From NCBI GenBank assembly GCA_021845985.1, contig JAJZES010000003.1, forward strand, positions 99,960 through 163,959: a DNA stretch of 64,000 nucleotides, in the 5' to 3' direction. Every line of letters starts with the position of its first letter. Within the stretch, counting starts at the first letter, position 1. A program made the position numbers and the translations under genes. Shown in pieces: positions 59,827-64,000 of the stretch. The notes under the pieces were generated by a model that saw nothing but the letters and a program-made list of their open reading frames with translations, was not told where the DNA came from and searched no databases. Origin of the DNA: Pseudomonadota bacterium. Its GTDB lineage: Bacteria > Pseudomonadota > Alphaproteobacteria > Acetobacterales > Acetobacteraceae.

Positions 59827-60612
59827 ATGACGGCAATGCCCATGATTGCACCAGAAATCCCCCGCGCCGCCCTCGTCACCGGCGGCGGGCAGCGGCTTGG
59901 CCGCGCCATCGCGCTGGCGCTGGCCGATGCCGGGTTCGCCGTCGCCGTGCATTGCCGCACCAGCCGCGACGCGGCCGAGCAGACGGCGGCCGACATCCGC
60001 GCCCGCGGCGCCGCGGCAACGGTGCTGGTTGCCGATCTGGCCGACGAACGGCAGGTGCAAATCCTGCTGCCGGCGGCGCAGGCGGCACTCGGGCCGCTCG
60101 GCGTGCTGATCAACAACGCCAGCACCTTCGAGCGCGACGAGTGGGACGATGGGACACGGGAGAGTTGGGACCGGCACATCGAACCGAATCTGCGCGCGCC
60201 GTTCGTGCTGATGCAGCATTTCGCCCGCGCGCTGCCGGCGGCGGCGCAGGGCGTGGTGGTGAATATGCTGGATGAGCGCGTGTGGTCGCTGACGCCGCAT
60301 TTCGTTTCATATACAGTGTCCAAGGCGGCCTTGTGGGCGTTGACGCAGAGCATGGCACTGGCGCTCGCGCCGCGCATTCGGGTCAACGCCATCGGCCCCG
60401 GCCCGGCGCTGCCCAGCCCGCGGCAGAGTGCGGCGCAATTCGCGCGGCAGGCGGAGAGCGTGCCGCTGCGCCGCGGCACCACGCCCGAGGAAATCGGCCG
60501 CGCCGTGATGACGCTGCTGGCGCTGCCGTCGATGACCGGGCAAATGATGGCGCTGGATGGCGGGCAGCATTTGCAATGGTCGCCGCCGGGGCGCAGCGGG
60601 ATCGAGGAGTAA
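59827..60612 (+). CDS. FolM-like short-chain dehydrogenase (pteridine reductase type)
   Basis: This 261-residue SDR has ALVTGGGQRLGRAIALALAD (cofactor loop), VLINNASTFERDEW and the catalytic YTVSKAALWALTQ. The end reads AIGPGPALPSPRQSAAQF then VPLRRGTTPEEIGRAV, typical of FolM/PTR1-like dihydromonapterin or dihydrofolate reductases. folB follows by 4 bases, which supports a pterin role. Three in-frame ATGs (59827, 59836, 59842) are possible and none has a strong ribosome site. Confidence 0.85.
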   Translation: MTAMPMIAPEIPRAALVTGGGQRLGRAIALALADAGFAVAVHCRTSRDAAEQTAADIRARGAAATVLVADLADERQVQILLPAAQAALGPLGVLINNASTFERDEWDDGTRESWDRHIEPNLRAPFVLMQHFARALPAAAQGVVVNMLDERVWSLTPHFVSYTVSKAALWALTQSMALALAPRIRVNAIGPGPALPSPRQSAAQFARQAESVPLRRGTTPEEIGRAVMTLLALPSMTGQMMALDGGQHLQWSPPGRSGIEE

Positions 60613-60616
60613 TCGC

Positions 60617-61012
60617 ATGGAACGCGCCCCGATCGCCGATGCGGCACGCGGGCTGCGCCATGTGTTTCGGCACGACATGCTGCTGCTCGCCAGCATCGGC
60701 GTCTATGCGCAGGAACAGGGCGTGCGCCAGCGCATCCGGGTCAACGTGGATCTCGGCGTGATCGAGGATCAGGCCGGCATCGGGCGGGACCATTTGGCGC
60801 GCGTGGTGGATTACTCGGTGGTCGCGGCGCGGGTGCGGGAGATCGTCGGCGCCGGGCATGTGCAGCTTGTCGAAACGCTATCGGAACGTCTTGCGGCCGC
60901 CTGTCTGCCCGATGCGCGGGTGCATTTGGTCCGGGTTCGTGTCGAGAAACTGGACGTGCTGGCGGACGGTGCGACCGCCGGGGTGGAGATCGAACGGCGG
61001 CAGAGCGCCTGA
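60617..61012 (+). CDS. folB: Dihydroneopterin aldolase family protein
   Basis: This 131-residue FolB-like protein contains LLASIGVYAQEQGVRQRIRV, the active-site strand with the conserved glutamate-type position, then VVDYSVVAARVREIV. VQLVETLSERLAAACL follows with the conserved tyrosine/lysine-type region replaced by KLDVLADG near the end. GAGGAG lies 8 bases before the ATG. It pairs with the folM-like gene and complements folK at 11757. Confidence 0.87.
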   Translation: MERAPIADAARGLRHVFRHDMLLLASIGVYAQEQGVRQRIRVNVDLGVIEDQAGIGRDHLARVVDYSVVAARVREIVGAGHVQLVETLSERLAAACLPDARVHLVRVRVEKLDVLADGATAGVEIERRQSA

Positions 61013-61296
61013 ACTTGTCCACGGCACTGCGAAAGGTGCCAAGATTACAGATAGATGGCAGCCGAAGCTGCGAAGATGACAAAAGTGAAATGTCAAGCCC
61101 CAACGTTATCAATGAGTTGGTCTGTTTGCCACGAATCTGGGCAAACCGGCGCAGGGCAGGGAATCCGCGGCATCGCGCTTTCTGCCCAGGCCTTGCCCAC
61201 AGAGTTATCCACAGCTTTGGGGGATAAGCGTGGTTGCATCGCGGGCAGCGGTGAAGGGGTTGAGCGCAGGGCCGGGCAGCCTCTAATCAGGCCGCC
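61013..61296. other. Intergenic region with DnaA-box-like sites upstream of uvrC
   Basis: No gene is supported in these 284 bases. A perfect DnaA box, TTATCCACA, lies at 61205-61213, with TTGCCCACA 12 bases before it (61193-61201). Weaker versions are TTGTCCACG at 61015-61023 and, on the minus strand, TTATCCCCC at 61227-61219. The middle part (about 61040-61125) is AT-richer than its surroundings. This could be an origin-like or DnaA-regulated region, and it should also hold the uvrC promoter. Confidence 0.4.
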
Positions 61297-63198
61297 ATGA
61301 GCGATAAGACGGAGCTGCCGGCGCGTGGCGTCGCGGTGATCGAGGCGGCGTTGGCGACCATGCCGCTCAGCCCCGGCGTTTACCGCATGCTCGATGCGCG
61401 CGGCGATGCCCTGTATGTAGGCAAGGCGCGGGCACTGAAGAAGCGCGTCACCTCCTACACCCAGCTCGGCCGGCTGCCGGAGCGGCTGCGGCGGATGGTC
61501 TCGGAGACGGTCTCGATGGAGATCGTCACCACCCATACCGAGGCCGAGGCGCTGCTGCTGGAGGCCAATTTCATCAAGCGGCTGAAGCCGCGCTTCAACA
61601 TCGTCCTGCGCGACGACAAATCCTATCCGTGGCTGCTGCTGACGGAGGACCACGAATTCCCGCAGATCACCAAGCATCGCGGCGCGCGCGGGCGCAAAGG
61701 CAGCTATTACGGCCCGTTCGCCTCGGCCTGGGCGGTCAATCAGACGGTGACGGCGATGCAGCGGGTGTTCCTGCTGCGCTCCTGCGCCGACACGGTGTTC
61801 GCCAACCGCTCGCGGCCGTGTCTGCTGCATCAGATCAAGCGCTGTTCGGCACCCTGCGTCGGGCTGGTTTCGGGCGAGGCGTATGCGGCGCTGGTGGCCC
61901 AGGCGCGCGGCTTCCTGTCCGGTCGCGGGGCGGCGGTGCAGCAGGGCCTGGCCGCCGAAATGGAGCAGGCGGCCGAGGCGCTGGAGTTCGAGCGGGCGGC
62001 GGCGCTGCGCGACCGCATCCGCGGCCTGACGCATGTGCAGGGCAGCGGCGTGGTCAACCCGGAAAGCATCGCCGATGCCGACGTCATCGCGGCGTGGCAG
62101 GGTGCGGGGCAGACCTGCGTGCAGGTGTTTTTCATCCGCGCCGGGCGCAACAACGGCAATCGCGCCTTTTTTCCAACGCATACCCGCGCCGAGGAGGCGC
62201 CCGAGGTGCTGGCCGCCTTCATCGCGCAATTCTACGACGACAAGCCGCCGCCGCCGCTGGTGTTGGTCAGCCACGATCTGCCGGAGCAGGACTTGATCGC
62301 CGAGGCGCTGAGCCTGAAGGCGCAAAGTTTCGGCACCGGCCGCCGCGTCGAAGTGGCGGCACCGAAGCGCGGCGAGAAGCATGCGGTGATGCAGCACGCG
62401 GAGACCAATGCGCGCGAGGCGATGGAACGGCGGCTGGCCGAGAGTGCGGGACAGGCGAAGCTGCTGGCCGGCACGGCGGAGCTGTTCGGCCTGCCGGCGC
62501 CGCCCGAGCGGATCGAGGTGTACGACAACAGCCACATCATGGGCAGCAACCCGTACGGCGTCATGGTGGTGGCCGGCGCCGAGGGGTTTGTCAAAGCGGC
62601 CTATCGCAAATTCGCCATCCGCGGGCCGATCGCGCCGGGCGACGATTTCGCCATGATGCGCGAGGTGCTGACCCGCCGCTTCGGCCGGGCGATGAAGGAG
62701 AACGCCGATGCGGCGGGTCCGCCGCCCGGCTGGCCCGATCTGGTGCTGATCGACGGCGGCGCCGGGCAGTTGTCGGCGGCGCGCACGGTGCTGGCCGAGC
62801 TTGGGGCGCATGATGTGCGTCTGGTCGGCATCGCCAAGGGGCCGGATCGGGACGCGGGGCGCGAGTGGTTTTACATGGATGGCCGCCTGGCATTCCAATT
62901 GCCGCCGCGCGACCCGGTGCTGTATTTCCTGCAACGTCTGCGCGACGAGGCGCATCGCTTTGCCATCACCACCCACCGGGCGGGACGCTCGAAGGCGCTG
63001 GTGACGAGCGAGCTGGATGAGGTCGCGGGCATCGGGCCGGCGCGCAAGCGGGCGTTACTGAACCATTTCGGCTCGGCGCGCGGCGTCAAGCAGGCCGGGC
63101 TGACCGATCTGGAGGCCGCGCCCGGCGTGTCGAAATCGCTGGCGCGGCTGGTGTACGGGCATTTCCATCCGGGGGCGCGCATGGAGGGGGCGGGATGA
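61297..63198 (+). CDS. uvrC: Excinuclease ABC subunit C
   Basis: This 633-residue nuclease makes both incisions in nucleotide excision repair. It has the GIY-YIG domain ([20 protein letters not shown]) and the UVR segment ([19 protein letters not shown]). The RNase H-like second nuclease shows [18 protein letters not shown] and [15 protein letters not shown]-terminal helix-hairpin-helix motifs follow ([17 protein letters not shown]). It overlaps the MNT gene downstream by 4 bases (ATGA), an unusual partner. Confidence 0.95.
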   Translation: MSDKTELPARGVAVIEAALATMPLSPGVYRMLDARGDALYVGKARALKKRVTSYTQLGRLPERLRRMVSETVSMEIVTTHTEAEALLLEANFIKRLKPRFNIVLRDDKSYPWLLLTEDHEFPQITKHRGARGRKGSYYGPFASAWAVNQTVTAMQRVFLLRSCADTVFANRSRPCLLHQIKRCSAPCVGLVSGEAYAALVAQARGFLSGRGAAVQQGLAAEMEQAAEALEFERAAALRDRIRGLTHVQGSGVVNPESIADADVIAAWQGAGQTCVQVFFIRAGRNNGNRAFFPTHTRAEEAPEVLAAFIAQFYDDKPPPPLVLVSHDLPEQDLIAEALSLKAQSFGTGRRVEVAAPKRGEKHAVMQHAETNAREAMERRLAESAGQAKLLAGTAELFGLPAPPERIEVYDNSHIMGSNPYGVMVVAGAEGFVKAAYRKFAIRGPIAPGDDFAMMREVLTRRFGRAMKENADAAGPPPGWPDLVLIDGGAGQLSAARTVLAELGAHDVRLVGIAKGPDRDAGREWFYMDGRLAFQLPPRDPVLYFLQRLRDEAHRFAITTHRAGRSKALVTSELDEVAGIGPARKRALLNHFGSARGVKQAGLTDLEAAPGVSKSLARLVYGHFHPGARMEGAG

Positions 63199-63512
63199 CC
63201 GAAGGTCGGGCGCAGGCCGTATCGCGCTTCGGCACCGCGCTGCGGGCGGTCTATGGGGCGCGGCTCGAACGCGCCGTGCTGTTCGGGTCGCGGGCATGCG
63301 GCGAGGCGCGCGACGATTCAGATTACGATGTGGCGGTGTTTCTGCGCGGCCTGGATGACAGGTGGCCGGAGATGGACCGGCTTGCCGAGATGGCGACCGA
63401 GGTACTCCATGACGGCGGGCCGGTGATTCACGCAATGGCTTTTCCGGCCGGCGGCTATCGCGAACGGACACCGCTGATGCATGAGATTCGCGGCGACGGC
63501 ATCGATCTATGA
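63195..63512 (+). CDS. MNT-type nucleotidyltransferase domain protein
   Basis: This 105-residue protein has the minimal nucleotidyltransferase motif: [20 protein letters not shown] carries the GS turn and the two metal-binding aspartates (SDYD), and a later aspartate would be near VLHDGG. MNT proteins act as antitoxins of HEPN partners, in some cases by adding AMP to them. It overlaps the uvrC stop and the HEPN gene start by 4 bases each, so the three genes are coupled. Confidence 0.88.
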   Translation: MTEGRAQAVSRFGTALRAVYGARLERAVLFGSRACGEARDDSDYDVAVFLRGLDDRWPEMDRLAEMATEVLHDGGPVIHAMAFPAGGYRERTPLMHEIRGDGIDL

Positions 63513-63838
63513 AGGCGGAGACTGCCGCATATTTTGAGAAGGCACAGGAGTTCCTACGCAAAGCCGCCAGCATGCGTGACGCCGGCTGGCCCGATGAGGC
63601 GGCCCGGGCTGCATATCCTGCCGGCTTCCATGCGGCCCAGGCGTACATTTTTGAGCGAACCGGAAAGACAGCAAAGTCGCATGCCGGCGTCCATCACCTG
63701 TTCGCCGACATCGCGAAGGGCGACGAGCGTTTCGACGGCGAGCAGAGAACGTTTCTCTCGCGGGCCTATAATGCCAAGGCGGTTGCCGATTATGAGAGTC
63801 CATTTGGAAACGGTTTCTCAACGAGCCCGGCGTCGTAG
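63509..63838 (+). pseudogene. HEPN domain protein, 3' end replaced by an insertion element
   Basis: The first about 95 residues form a HEPN domain: AETAAYFEKAQEFLRKAASM, then ARAAYPAGFHAAQAYIFERT and KSHAGVHHLFADIAKGD. After VADYE the sequence changes to SPFGNGFSTSPAS and stops at 63838 inside the IS element, so the last helix is lost. A strict RxxxxH-type RNase motif is not evident. The partner MNT gene is intact. The truncated product may be inactive or unstable. Confidence 0.75.
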
Positions 63839-64000
63839 CAGCAGCACGCTTGAGGCGGCGTAGAGGAAGGCCTTGACGGACTCGATTGTGGCTTCGAAGT
63901 CCTTGGCCAGCCGTCTGTTTCGGTTGATCCAGGCGAAGAAGCGTTCGACGACCCAGCGCCGGGCGATGACGGCGAAGCCAACCTGGTTGTCGGATTTACG
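63795..64000 (-). mobile_element. IS5-family insertion sequence, one end
   Basis: The junction with the HEPN gene lies near 63795, where HEPN coding ends. From there GAGAGTCCATTTGGAAACGG looks like the terminal repeat of an IS5-type element, followed by the transposase 3' end on the minus strand. The other end is outside the window, so repeat match and target duplication cannot be judged. Confidence 0.75.
63818..64000 (-). CDS. IS5-family transposase, C-terminal part
   Basis: The 60 visible residues read FAVIARRWVVERFFAWINRN, then RRLAKDFEATIESVKAFLYA, then ending in VLLLRRRAR. The WVVERxFAWINRNRRLAKDFE segment is the DDE-domain C-terminal signature with the catalytic glutamate of IS5-type transposases. 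The start of the gene lies beyond the window. Confidence 0.9.
   Translation of the reverse strand, partial: RKSDNQVGFAVIARRWVVERFFAWINRNRRLAKDFEATIESVKAFLYAASSVLLLRRRAR

Overview
The window is GC-rich (about 70 percent by eye) and densely coded, with many ATGA, GTGA and TGATG gene junctions. Its content points to an alphaproteobacterium, most likely Rhodospirillales and Acetobacteraceae-like: yqeY-dnaG-rpoD next to carAB, rpoZ-rsh-acpS, a CckA-type kinase joined to flagellar export genes, PEP-CTERM proteins, an autotransporter-type O-heptosyltransferase, and an aerobic (CobG/CobN) cobalamin pathway. The family-level placement is inference from gene content.

Layout. 1-7000: end of a VOC-like protein, a fused indolepyruvate ferredoxin oxidoreductase, an atypical SDR, a MarR regulator and an IlvD/Edd dehydratase. 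7000-11700: a PEP-CTERM protein, then a coupled minus-strand series (NYN protein, family 5 uracil-DNA glycosylase, DUF3253, DUF1499 lipoprotein, SbmA/BacA-type ABC transporter). 11700-15400: folK, rpoZ, bifunctional (p)ppGpp enzyme, acpS. 15400-27200: a hypothetical gene, threonine ammonia-lyase with greA, carB and carA on the minus strand, facing yqeY-dnaG-rpoD on the plus strand. 27200-34500: GNAT, branched-chain-type binding protein, DAO oxidoreductase, phosphoesterase, a hypothetical gene and the O-heptosyltransferase. 34500-40700: flagellar export and rod genes (flgB, flgC, fliE, fliQ, fliR, flhB, then the CckA-like kinase) diverging from a FliO-FliP single-frame gene. 40700-41700: a second PEP-CTERM gene and a 61-residue exported peptide behind a strong hairpin. 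41700-59800: a B12 locus with a cobalamin riboswitch, covering cobalt insertion, most corrin-ring steps and lower-ligand assembly, followed by a glycine-rich PEP-CTERM gene and cobC. 59800-64000: folM-like SDR, folB, an intergenic region with DnaA-box-like sites, uvrC, and an MNT-HEPN pair cut by an IS5-type element running off the window.

How the parts work together. The B12 genes form one locus, but cobK and cbiD lie antisense inside it and overlap their neighbours, so the plus-strand genes may form a non-contiguous operon. cobA, cobQ, cobD and the cobaltochelatase CobS/CobT partners of CobN are not in the window.

The most striking regulatory arrangement is at carA. An N-terminal helix-turn-helix reading frame runs in frame, without a stop, into carA. 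Its predicted promoter has a perfect palindrome filling exactly the 17-bp spacer, and transcription is predicted to start at the ATG itself. A second, imperfect copy of the palindrome lies toward yqeY-dnaG-rpoD. This suggests an autoregulated switch between carbamoyl-phosphate synthesis and the replication/transcription genes. It is inference from sequence only.
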